A stretch of 60,652 nt of DNA, taken from assembly GCA_030527285.1 (NCBI GenBank), contig JAUNBC010000003.1:48118-108769 (forward strand). The letters run 5' to 3'. Positions 52,735-60,471 of this stretch are shown piece by piece; the first letter of the stretch is position 1; each line of letters begins with the position of its first letter. The stretch comes from Bacillota bacterium. GTDB lineage: Bacteria > Bacillota > Dehalobacteriia > UBA4068. The notes below the pieces were generated by a model. That model searched no databases and was not told where the DNA came from. It saw only the letters and a list, made by a program, of their open reading frames with translations. The position numbers and the translations under genes are program-made.

Positions 52735-53802
52735 ATGAACAAGCTCTTAGTTTTGCTTCTCGTTGTGTGTATGGTGTTCGCCCTGACATCTTGCACCAAT
52801 GATGCTCCTGCAGAGGAGCCGCTGGCCAGCGACTCCGTAGAAGACACTGCTGCCGCTGATGATCCGTATGCGGATTTACAGGAACTCACTATGAAGACAG
52901 CATATTATGCCAGTTATGATAATGACGAAGAGTATGTGGGCGAAGTATGGGCGATGCATCGACTAGAAGAATTCTGGGAAGAAAAATCCGGCGGCAAATT
53001 CAAGCTGGAAGTATATGATGGTGGCGTGATGGGGTCTGATGATGCGGTGCTGGAGTTGGTTTCAACAAACTCTCTTCAATTATTTATCCCTTCCTCGGAA
53101 AGCTTGGCCTCTTATAACAACGATTTCGCCATTCTCTCCCTGCCCTGGATCACTGATGATATCGTCGCTTTTTGTAAAGAACTGAACGAAGGTGAGCTGG
53201 GCGCATATTTTGCTAATCTTCTGGATGGCACCGGTCTGAAGATTTCCGGTTGGTATACTTGGGGTTCCCGCACTATTCTCAACAGTGTGCGGCCAATCAA
53301 TACTCCGGAAGATATGGCGGGCATCAAGATTCGTGTATTCCCCTCCCAGGTCAATGTGGACCTGTATAATCTCTTGGGTGCCAATCCCACGCCTTTGGAT
53401 TGGACTGAGTTGTTCATGGCCTTGCAGCAAGGCGCGGTGGATGGTCTGGAGACAAGTTCTTCATATATGATCAGCGGTCAGATGTATGAAGTAACCAAGT
53501 ATCTCAGTCTGACTAAGCATGTCTATGGTTTAAGCACGATGATTTACAGCGAAGATTTTTATAATAGCCTGAACGATGCCAGCAAGCAGTTGTTCGACGA
53601 AGGCATGGAATATTATTGCACCCAAGCTATGGCAAAAGAAATGGAAAATGAGGAAAAGAACTTTGACCTTTTAGGCGAATATGTGGAAGTCAATGAGATC
53701 TCACCGGAAAACCTGGTAAAATTCAAGGAAGCCATTGCACCTTTGTATGAAGATTATCGCGATCAATTCTCTGAGGAGCTTTGGCAATTAGTTGGTAGGT
53801 AA
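52735..53802 (+). CDS. dctP: TRAP transporter substrate-binding lipoprotein (DctP), second system
   Basis: A 355-residue binding lipoprotein. The lipobox is LTSC (Cys20) with an acidic linker. The DctP core has SVRPINTPEDMAGIKIRVFP (substrate Arg) and TELFMALQQGAVDGLETSS. It is only distantly similar to the DctP at 43405, so the ligand is probably different. Its operon position between acyl-CoA enzymes points to a carboxylic acid that is activated to a CoA thioester after uptake. The ribosome site is GGAGG, and a hairpin at 53821 separates it from dctQ. Confidence 0.92.
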   Translation: MNKLLVLLLVVCMVFALTSCTNDAPAEEPLASDSVEDTAAADDPYADLQELTMKTAYYASYDNDEEYVGEVWAMHRLEEFWEEKSGGKFKLEVYDGGVMGSDDAVLELVSTNSLQLFIPSSESLASYNNDFAILSLPWITDDIVAFCKELNEGELGAYFANLLDGTGLKISGWYTWGSRTILNSVRPINTPEDMAGIKIRVFPSQVNVDLYNLLGANPTPLDWTELFMALQQGAVDGLETSSSYMISGQMYEVTKYLSLTKHVYGLSTMIYSEDFYNSLNDASKQLFDEGMEYYCTQAMAKEMENEEKNFDLLGEYVEVNEISPENLVKFKEAIAPLYEDYRDQFSEELWQLVGR

Positions 53803-53820
53803 ATATAGGGAATGAAACAG

Positions 53821-53853
53821 TGGGCGCAAAGTATAGTTTCTGCTTTGCGCCCA
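53821..53853 (+). other. Intercistronic hairpin between dctP and dctQ, second system
   Basis: Perfect 11-bp stem TGGGCGCAAAG / CTTTGCGCCCA with an 11-nt loop and no T run, 18 nt after the dctP stop. Confidence 0.8.
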
Positions 53854-53872
53854 TCATCAGGAGGCGTATATC

Positions 53873-54469
53873 ATGCTTAACACAATTAAGAAAATAGCCT
53901 ATATTTACAATAACGCGGAAGAAAAGTTTTCTATTATCCTTACGGCTCTGCTGGCGGCCATAGTTTTTATAGCGGTATTTTTCCGGTATGTTTTAAACAG
54001 CTCTCTTTATTGGGGCGATGAAGCGTCCCGCTTTTTATTTCTTTGGTTGATTTGGATATCCATTAATATTCCCTTTCGGGATGGCAGCCATATCCGCATG
54101 CTGCTTATCTATAATAAGCTTAAGATCAAAGGTAAATTATGCCTTGATTTAATCAGCGATTTCCTAGTTCTGGCTACCTCGGCCTATATGTTTTACTATG
54201 GGATGGAACTGGTATTGAATTTGATTTCCACCCAACAGACATCGCATGCCATCGGTATACCGCTTTATATTGTCTATGCTTGCTTGCCCTTAGGTATGTT
54301 TACGGTTTCGATTCGGCAGATTACTTTATGCGTGAAGCATGGTAGAGGCTTGTACCGATTTATCCATTATAATGAGATTCCTGCTGTTGTAACTGCAGAG
54401 TATGTTACTGAAGAAACGATTGGAGTGCCGCTGGAACAGGTTGATCAGCCCTCGCCGAAACAAAGCTAA
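53873..54469 (+). CDS. dctQ: TRAP transporter small permease (DctQ), second system
   Basis: A four-helix membrane protein of 198 residues. YWGDEASRFLFLWLIWISIN and FRDGSHIRMLL correspond to the DctQ signature. The C-terminus carries an extra hydrophilic tail of about 35 residues (EIPAVVTAEYVTEE...) compared with the DctQ at 42808. AGGAGG precedes the ATG. Confidence 0.9.
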   Translation: MLNTIKKIAYIYNNAEEKFSIILTALLAAIVFIAVFFRYVLNSSLYWGDEASRFLFLWLIWISINIPFRDGSHIRMLLIYNKLKIKGKLCLDLISDFLVLATSAYMFYYGMELVLNLISTQQTSHAIGIPLYIVYACLPLGMFTVSIRQITLCVKHGRGLYRFIHYNEIPAVVTAEYVTEETIGVPLEQVDQPSPKQS

Positions 54470-54482
54470 AGGAGGATGCTAA

Positions 54483-55763
54483 ATGTCAGCATTATTGGTC
54501 TTATTCGGTAGCTTTATCTTTTGCCTGATGCTTAGTGTTCCGGTCGGCTATGCCATCGGTATCTCGTCCATAATCAGCATGTGGATTTTCCCAGATTATA
54601 TTATGGCCTCTATCTCGACATATGCGATCAGCGGTACAAATTCTTTTCCGCTGCTGGCGGTCCCTCTATTCGTCTTATCCGGAAGTTTAATGACCAGCGG
54701 CGGCATTGCTCAATCGCTGGTGCGTTGCGCCAATTCAATTTTGGGCTTTGTGCGCGGCGGTCTGTCCATTGTTACCACAGCAGCCTGTATGTTTTTCGCG
54801 GCTATTTCCGGATCCGGTACGGCCACCACTGCTGCTATTGGCACTTTTATGATCCCGGAAATGGTAAAGGCCGGCTATGACAGACCCTTTGCGGGGGCGA
54901 TATGCGCGGCAGCCGGTACCACCGGCATTATTATCCCCCCCAGTATGATGTTTGTTATCTATGGCTATGTGGCCTCAGTTTCAGTCTCTGACCTTTTCAT
55001 CGCCGGTATCATTCCGGGAATCCTCATGGGGTTGGCGCTGATGGTCGTGTGCTATATTTACTGCCGGATGAAAGGCTATAAAGGTACCGGTGAAAAGCCT
55101 ATGCTGCGCAATATCGCAAAAACAGCCAAACAGTCCATCTGGGCTCTCATTCTCCCGGTGATTATCTTAGGCAGCATTTATACTGGCATCGTAACGCCGA
55201 CGGAATGTGCGGCTTTGGCGGTGGTGTATAGTTTAGTAATAGGTATCTTAGTCTATAAGGAATTGACGTTAAAGAAAATCGTAGCCGCCCTCCTGGAAAC
55301 TGCTCGTGTTACGGGTATGGGTATGTATATGCTGGGCTTTGCCGCTATTTTTTCCTCGGTATTGACTATGGAAAAAATACCGCAGTTATTTATCACCTTT
55401 ATGCAAGATTTGCATCTCAGCTCCTTGGGAGTGCTAATCATCATAAATTTGCTGCTCTTGATTGCCGGACTCTTTATCGATAATATCCCGGCCACCATCA
55501 TCTTCACTCCTATCCTTTTACCTATGGTAACGGCTGCAGGGATGCATCCGGTAACCTTTGGCGTGGTGATAACCCTGAATTTAGCCATCGGCTATCTCAC
55601 CCCGCCTTATGGCATTGGTCTTTATTATGCTTCGATCATCGGAAAGGTTCCCATTGGCCCGATGATGAAAACAACAGTTTGGATGATTTTGGCGCTACTG
55701 GTAGTTTTAGCGGTAACCACATATTTGCCCTGGGCCACCTTGGGTCTTTTGGGATATAGATAA
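54483..55763 (+). CDS. dctM: TRAP transporter large permease (DctM), second system
   Basis: A 426-residue channel subunit with about 12 helices and the same signatures as the first system: AVPLFVLSGSLMTSGGIAQS, TTAACMFFAAISGSGTATTA and GTTGIIIPPSMMFVIYGYV. It starts 13 nt after dctQ with AAAGGAGG upstream. It works with the DctP/DctQ pair upstream. Confidence 0.95.
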   Translation: MSALLVLFGSFIFCLMLSVPVGYAIGISSIISMWIFPDYIMASISTYAISGTNSFPLLAVPLFVLSGSLMTSGGIAQSLVRCANSILGFVRGGLSIVTTAACMFFAAISGSGTATTAAIGTFMIPEMVKAGYDRPFAGAICAAAGTTGIIIPPSMMFVIYGYVASVSVSDLFIAGIIPGILMGLALMVVCYIYCRMKGYKGTGEKPMLRNIAKTAKQSIWALILPVIILGSIYTGIVTPTECAALAVVYSLVIGILVYKELTLKKIVAALLETARVTGMGMYMLGFAAIFSSVLTMEKIPQLFITFMQDLHLSSLGVLIIINLLLLIAGLFIDNIPATIIFTPILLPMVTAAGMHPVTFGVVITLNLAIGYLTPPYGIGLYYASIIGKVPIGPMMKTTVWMILALLVVLAVTTYLPWATLGLLGYR

Positions 55764-55792
55764 GCAAATGATTATGACGGGGGTATAGCATT

Positions 55793-56530
55793 ATGCAGAC
55801 GATTTTATATGAAAAGCAGAGGCAGATCGCTAAAATTTACCTGAATCGCCCGGAAAAACGTAATGCGATCAACAGGGCGATGATCGCAGATATCAGCGAG
55901 GCCTTTTCCCTGGCTGCTGCTGATACTGATGTGGATCTGGTGATCTTGGCCGGGGCGGGGGAGAAAGCTTTCTCTGCCGGCTTTGATCTGAAAGAATACG
56001 AGCAATTCGGTCGTTTGGATGTGGAGCAAGCCCGTTGTCTGGTAATGGAAGAAGCGGAATTTATCCATCAAATAGCCTTCTTCCCCAAACCGGTTATCGC
56101 TCAGGTGCATGGATACTGCATCGGCGGCGGAGTTTGGATAGCACTGGCCTGTGATCTAATCGTCGCCTCAGCCGAGGCCACTTTTGGTCAACCGGAATCG
56201 CTCTTAGGTGATTCACCGGAATTTCTGCTCGAGATGTGGAAAATGCCTTATAATAAAATGAATGAATGGCTTTTTACTGGTAAATTCTACACCGCGCAAG
56301 AAATGGTTCAAATGGGCGTGATTAATCAGATCGCATCCTTTGCTGGTTTGCCCCAAGCCACTTTGGGTCTGGCGGAGCAGGTTCTTAAGGTGGAGCGCGG
56401 AACCATGCGCTATTTAAAATTTACCATTTCCCGCTGCTATGAGCTTTGCAGGAAGCTCGATTGCATGAATCTATCTCAGGAGTTTTTTATCCAAAACACG
56501 CTCTATCATCAAAGTATCCCGCAGAAATAA
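55793..56530 (+). CDS. Enoyl-CoA hydratase/isomerase family protein, copy 2
   Basis: A 245-residue crotonase-fold paralogue of the gene at 51872. The same Trp115 replaces the first catalytic Glu (GYCIGGGVWIALACD), and the second Glu is retained (FGQPESLLG). The two copies share long near-identical segments such as EMWKMPYNKMNEWLFTGK, so they arose by duplication, with the TRAP genes now in between. The C-terminus is shorter than in copy 1. The two products may form a hetero-oligomer or act on successive intermediates (inference). The ribosome site is GGGGG. Confidence 0.87.
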   Translation: MQTILYEKQRQIAKIYLNRPEKRNAINRAMIADISEAFSLAAADTDVDLVILAGAGEKAFSAGFDLKEYEQFGRLDVEQARCLVMEEAEFIHQIAFFPKPVIAQVHGYCIGGGVWIALACDLIVASAEATFGQPESLLGDSPEFLLEMWKMPYNKMNEWLFTGKFYTAQEMVQMGVINQIASFAGLPQATLGLAEQVLKVERGTMRYLKFTISRCYELCRKLDCMNLSQEFFIQNTLYHQSIPQK

Positions 56531-56540
56531 CATCAGGGAT

Positions 56541-56601
56541 GCTAAGCCGCCTACCTTCAGCTCCCGTGAGGGAGGAGTGGGCAACAGCAAAGTAGCTTAG
56601 C
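56541..56601 (+). other. Structured intercistronic element
   Basis: Outer pairing GCTAAG / CTTAGC (56541-56546 and 56596-56601) around an inner CTCCC-GTGA-GGGAG hairpin (56561-56574). It is similar in style to REP elements of gut Clostridia. No second copy is seen in the window. Confidence 0.4.
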
Positions 56602-56633
56602 CAGAAAAGAATTTGGCAAAAGGAGAGTGTAAA

Positions 56634-58775
56634 ATGGCAGAAAAATGGCGTACTGATTTGAAGTCTTTACTTGCACCGCAAATAATTGCTGTAGTTGGTG
56701 CTACAGAAAAACCCAGCGCATCTCAAGAAGCAATCAGAGCTTTGCTGGACATGGGCTTTACGGGCAGGCTCTATCCGATAAATCCAAAGTACCCAAGCAT
56801 ATTCGGGCTTCCTTGCTATCCCAGTCTCAAGGATTTACCGGAAACCCCGGAGATGGTGACTATTTGCTTGCCGGCCCATGCGGTCAACGGCGTTTTAGAG
56901 CAAATGGGTGAGATCGGTTGTCATGCGGCCACGGTCTTTGCCAGCGGCTTTAGCGAAGCCGGCCCGGAAGGCGCGGAATTACAGCGGCAAATGACGGAGA
57001 TTGCGGAAGCGCATCAGATCAACATTTGTGGGCCAAATTGTCTGGGACATATTGATAGAATCAACCGAACCGGGTCATATTATGCCAGTTATCCAACTCA
57101 ATGTAAAGAGGGTTCAATAGCTGTCGTATCCCAAAGCGGTTCTATGGCGATAGCAATGTTTCAATGTCTGTATAATCTGGGGATCAGCCATGTCATTTCC
57201 TACGGCAACCAGGCTGTGACTACTTTACCCGATTATCTTTATTATTTGGCTGACGACCCTCATACGCGGGTGATCACTACTTTCATCGAGGGCGTGAACA
57301 ACGGTGCGGCTTTCCGGGATGCAGTAGATTATTGCCGTGCAAAAAACAAAGCAATTGTGGCGATCAAAATAGGCAAATCAGCCATCAGCCAACGGGTTGC
57401 CTTAGCTCATACTGCCGCGCTGGTAGGATCCAATGCAGTCTATGAATCCTTGTTCACGGAACATGGAATAATGGAAGTTTCTGATATGGATGAAATGGTT
57501 CAGACCGTGATAGCCATAGTAAAGAGTAAGCCAATCACATGCTCGGGACGCAAGGTTGTTACTATGGCGGTTTCGGGCGGTCAATGTGGTATTATCGGCG
57601 ATATTGCCGAAGAAATCGGCTTGCCCATGGGAGCCTTGTCTGCCCAAACTACGAAGAACATCGAGGCGATTGTCCCTGATTATATCACGGTGAAGAATCC
57701 TCTGGATGTGGGGATATTGGGTCAAAAGGATTACCGCGAATATCGGGATGTTCTGCGTCATCTGGCAAATGATCCGGAAATCGGTCTGATCGCAGTATCA
57801 CAAGATGCGCCCAATGATTTGGTGGAGTTTTATCCCAATGTTATCCAGGCCATCGCGGAAGTATCCAGGGATGCTAATAAGCCTATCATAACCTTTACCA
57901 ATCATTCTTCCCCGGCTAACCCTGGGGTCATGCAACAATTGCTTGACGAAAATTTGCCTCTATTACAGGGAACACGGGAAGCGCTGGTCGCGATTAAACA
58001 TTTACTTACCTTTAATACGCCTCCGGTGCAGCAAGTCAACGCCGTTCAGGAACCCTGCTGCACGGCTGTCAATTGGGCACAGGTTAGCCAATTCCTGAAG
58101 GAGGCCGCTGAAGCGCAAACAAGCCTAAGCGAGCGGGAAAGTAAGGATATCCTGCGCTTATTGGATATTCCTGTCACTGCAGATATCATTTGTCGTTCCG
58201 AGGAGGAAGTAGCGACGGCATGGAAGAGGATTAAAGGCAAAGCTGCTCTAAAAATAGTTTCCCCTGATATTCTCCATAAAACCGATGTGGGCGGCGTAGT
58301 TTTAGATATCGGCGATGAAGCGACCTTGGTAGCTTCTTATCTAAATATGCTGGAGACTGTAAAACAAAAAAGCCCTACAGCCAAAATAGACGGCGTAAGC
58401 GTCCAGGAAATGGCGCCGGAGGGTGTTGACTTAATTATCGGCATGAATCGAGACCCTCAGTTTGGCCCAGTGATAGTCTTTGGCTTGGGTGGTATCTATG
58501 TAGAAGTATTCAAAGACAGCAGTTTGTCGCTTTTACCGTTAAGCAGAGCGAAAGCACGGCAAATGATAATAAATTCTCGCAGTTATCGTCTTATGGGAGA
58601 GGTGCGGGGCAGAGCCGCCTTGGATATAGAGCCCTTAGTGGATATCCTCCTAAAAATAGCTGCTTTGACCGAGTATCATGGCGATATGATACGAGAAATC
58701 GACTTGAACCCTGTGCGGATCGGCTCTTTCGGTACTATGGTTTTAGACGCATTATTTGTTTTGAATCGTAAATAA
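56634..58775 (+). CDS. ADP-forming acyl-CoA synthetase (acetate-CoA ligase type)
   Basis: A 713-residue single-chain NDP-forming acyl-CoA synthetase that makes an acyl-CoA from acid, CoA and ATP, releasing ADP and phosphate. The alpha part (about 1-460) has the CoA-binding start IIAVVGATEKPSASQEAI, PNCLGHI, VSQSGSMAIA and a phospho-His segment VALAHTAALVG near residue 258. The beta part (about 480-713) is an ATP-grasp domain (KIVSPDILHKTDVGGVVL, VQEMAPEGVDLIIG). It likely activates the acid imported by the TRAP system, the entry step to the enoyl-CoA and dehydrogenase reactions encoded upstream. ATG 56634 with AAAGGAGAG is preferred over 56613. Last gene of the cluster. Confidence 0.92.
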   Translation: MAEKWRTDLKSLLAPQIIAVVGATEKPSASQEAIRALLDMGFTGRLYPINPKYPSIFGLPCYPSLKDLPETPEMVTICLPAHAVNGVLEQMGEIGCHAATVFASGFSEAGPEGAELQRQMTEIAEAHQINICGPNCLGHIDRINRTGSYYASYPTQCKEGSIAVVSQSGSMAIAMFQCLYNLGISHVISYGNQAVTTLPDYLYYLADDPHTRVITTFIEGVNNGAAFRDAVDYCRAKNKAIVAIKIGKSAISQRVALAHTAALVGSNAVYESLFTEHGIMEVSDMDEMVQTVIAIVKSKPITCSGRKVVTMAVSGGQCGIIGDIAEEIGLPMGALSAQTTKNIEAIVPDYITVKNPLDVGILGQKDYREYRDVLRHLANDPEIGLIAVSQDAPNDLVEFYPNVIQAIAEVSRDANKPIITFTNHSSPANPGVMQQLLDENLPLLQGTREALVAIKHLLTFNTPPVQQVNAVQEPCCTAVNWAQVSQFLKEAAEAQTSLSERESKDILRLLDIPVTADIICRSEEEVATAWKRIKGKAALKIVSPDILHKTDVGGVVLDIGDEATLVASYLNMLETVKQKSPTAKIDGVSVQEMAPEGVDLIIGMNRDPQFGPVIVFGLGGIYVEVFKDSSLSLLPLSRAKARQMIINSRSYRLMGEVRGRAALDIEPLVDILLKIAALTEYHGDMIREIDLNPVRIGSFGTMVLDALFVLNRK

Positions 58776-58822
58776 ATTATGAACTCAAAGGCGATCCGAC
58801 GTCATATTCTCCTCCTAACATA

Positions 58823-58862
58823 GTGTCTACCGCGATAGAGTTATGTCTATCGCGGTAGACAC
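58823..58862. other. 17-bp perfect inverted repeat after the catabolic cluster
   Basis: GTGTCTACCGCGATAGA / TCTATCGCGGTAGACAC with a 6-nt loop, no T run. It may be the 3' end of the cluster transcript, a protein-binding site or an element end. Nothing else is recognisable between 58776 and 59197. The open + frame at 59037-59264 has no ribosome site or family. Confidence 0.7.
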
Positions 58863-59197
58863 AGCACACTTGTAATTGCTGACGGGTATTTTTTTACAGC
58901 TGATTCGATAAAAACGTGCATGGTATTGATTCTTTCGTTAATTGTAAAATCAAATTGAGCACATAAAAAAGCCGCAGTGAAAGGATCATCTGTTAGAATA
59001 AAGCGCTCACAGTAACTCTGACAAATTGCTGAGCTGATGGTTGAGGCAGTTTTGAATCTCTGTTCGCGGGAATACGGCCTCTATGGCGACGGAAAACCCG
59101 GGCAGGTTATCCGTGCAGGCGATGAATATACCTTCTATTCCGCAGTTTTTCAGGTTATTGAGAACCGTTGCCCGGAACTTAACGTTCTCGTTTTTGC

Positions 59198-59407
59198 CTA
59201 CTCATATGCCTCAATGTCCCCGGTAGCCATGCTCTTGGCGTACCGGGAGCTTTTTTCGATATGACTCACATCAACACATCCATCGGCATGGCCGTGGCGT
59301 GGCGCACAGCTTTCATCATACTCACGAATTTCAGGCTGCGCAGGTTGCTGCTCACCGGCAGATCGATATCGCTCTTTTCGGTGGATGTTCCCTTGGTCAG
59401 ACAAGCT
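59198..59407 (-). pseudogene. Remnant of an MNT-type nucleotidyltransferase
   Basis: On the minus strand one frame reads LTKGTSTEKSDIDLPVSSNL and then RSLKFVSMMKAVRHATAMP, matching the G-[ST]-x-SDxDL core of minimal nucleotidyltransferases (MNT/HepT type). After PMDVL the frame hits a stop. The continuation DVSHIEKSSRYAKS to the normal family end is in another frame, consistent with loss of one base near 59267. The N-terminal glycine strand (LFGSYA-like) is missing. Broken antitoxin-type gene. Confidence 0.65.
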
Positions 59408-59493
59408 CTGTATTATAGCTATCTGCCGATTCCATTCGTCCCGGCTGATTGTGCCGGCTCGTATTCATCAGGCTATGCTGAAGGACGAGAAGA

Positions 59494-59536
59494 AAAAACA
59501 GCCGCTGTCAAAGCAGTTATCACAGCGGCTGTTTTT
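59494..59536. terminator. Bidirectional terminator hairpin
   Basis: Perfect 15-bp stem AAAAACAGCCGCTGT / ACAGCGGCTGTTTTT with a 13-nt loop, 36 nt after the minus-strand remnant at 59572. Confidence 0.85.
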
Positions 59537-59571
59537 GGATGGCATTTTGCACAGGAAGATCCCTCCTGCCC

Positions 59572-59952
59572 TTAGCAAGCATCGCTGTTCGCCAGATCCA
59601 GCTCTCTGGCGACGATCCCCGCCACCTTCCAGGCCACAAGGCCTGTAAAGCGGAGACGTTGCTCCTTGTGCTCATCCTGTGCCATGTCGAACTCCTTGGT
59701 GAATATCCGGCAGCAGATGGAGTTTTTTTCATTATTTGGCTTAAACCAATCGTGCAGCTCGTGGGTAAAGGGCATACACTTATTCACTTGCGGGTCTTGT
59801 GGGCCGTTTGACTCCGTGCGGTCAAAAAACAGACATAGGGCAAGCACGCCTCCGTTGAGAATGCCGCAGGTACATCCGCTGTGCCTAATGCCTACCGCCA
59901 TGCCGGAGGAAATGGCGATGATTTCCTTGCGGCGCGAACAGCGAAAACAGCC
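59572..59952 (-). pseudogene. Truncated C_GCAxxG_C_C family gene
   Basis: The minus strand encodes GMAVGIRHSGCTCGILNGGV, then NSICCRIFTKEFDMA and RFTGLVAWKVAGIVAREL, the middle and end of the C_GCAxxG_C_C (split-Soret-like, redox cysteine) family. The N-terminal cysteine motif (NCAQAV-like) is absent: upstream of about 59952 the frame no longer resembles the family. A terminator hairpin lies just before it at 59994. An expected Cys before RFTG is replaced by Arg-Leu. Probably a non-functional remnant; a short ATG-started version from 59901 would have 109 residues. Confidence 0.55.
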
Positions 59953-59993
59953 ACCAAGCCGGACGCGGGAAACGGAGTTGTAAACGGGAAAAT

Positions 59994-60019
59994 CGGCGGG
60001 CAGTTTGACCTGCCCGCCG
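59994..60019 (-). terminator. Terminator of the membrane protein gene
   Basis: Perfect 10-bp stem CGGCGGGCAG / CTGCCCGCCG, 6-nt loop, with ATTTTCCC after it on the minus strand, 15 nt past the stop at 60034. Confidence 0.7.
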
Positions 60020-60033
60020 CCTTGATGTACCAG

Positions 60034-60471
60034 CTACATTTCCTTGTGGTATTTGTTGAGATAATAGACGTTTGTAAAAACGAAAAACAGATAGACCGCA
60101 ACAAGGGTAAGGATAATATACATATCAACTTGCATGAGAGCGAATGCAAGTAGTATCGCGGCATAAGCGTATATCATTAAATCGTACGCCCCTGCCTTTG
60201 CCTTATTGCTAATAGTCTGATTGCGCTCGTCTTTTTGCTCGACTTGCGTTTGTTTTGCGACTTCTGGATTTTTTAGCATCGTTTTGTTTCTGATTGCCGT
60301 TCCGAGATTGCCGCCAAAGACACCAGCCCCAACGCCTATACACAGATAGGGCAATGCTTTAAGTATTCCTTCTGCCTCTGGCAGCAGTTTTACGAGTACC
60401 AGCCCTGCGCCAAAGATAACAAATCCGATTACAGAAAGAAAAACATATCGGCCGACATTATATTGTTTCAT
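60034..60471 (-). CDS. DUF2178-like four-helix membrane protein
   Basis: A 145-residue membrane protein with about four helices (about 8-30, 37-58, 92-110 and 115-135) and a conserved-looking cytoplasmic loop NPEVAKQTQVEQKDERNQTI between helix pairs. This layout matches small DUF2178/DUF6442-type proteins, usually encoded just after an XRE regulator. ATG 60471 with GAGGAGG is chosen, because the frame to 60507 runs inside the regulator gene. It overlaps the end of that gene by 14 nt, so the pair is coupled. Function unknown. Confidence 0.75.
   Translation of the reverse strand: MKQYNVGRYVFLSVIGFVIFGAGLVLVKLLPEAEGILKALPYLCIGVGAGVFGGNLGTAIRNKTMLKNPEVAKQTQVEQKDERNQTISNKAKAGAYDLMIYAYAAILLAFALMQVDMYIILTLVAVYLFFVFTNVYYLNKYHKEM

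Noticed and set aside
59037..59264. 75-codon plus-strand ORF near the right end
   Set aside because: No ribosome site or family. It overlaps the antisense nucleotidyltransferase remnant.
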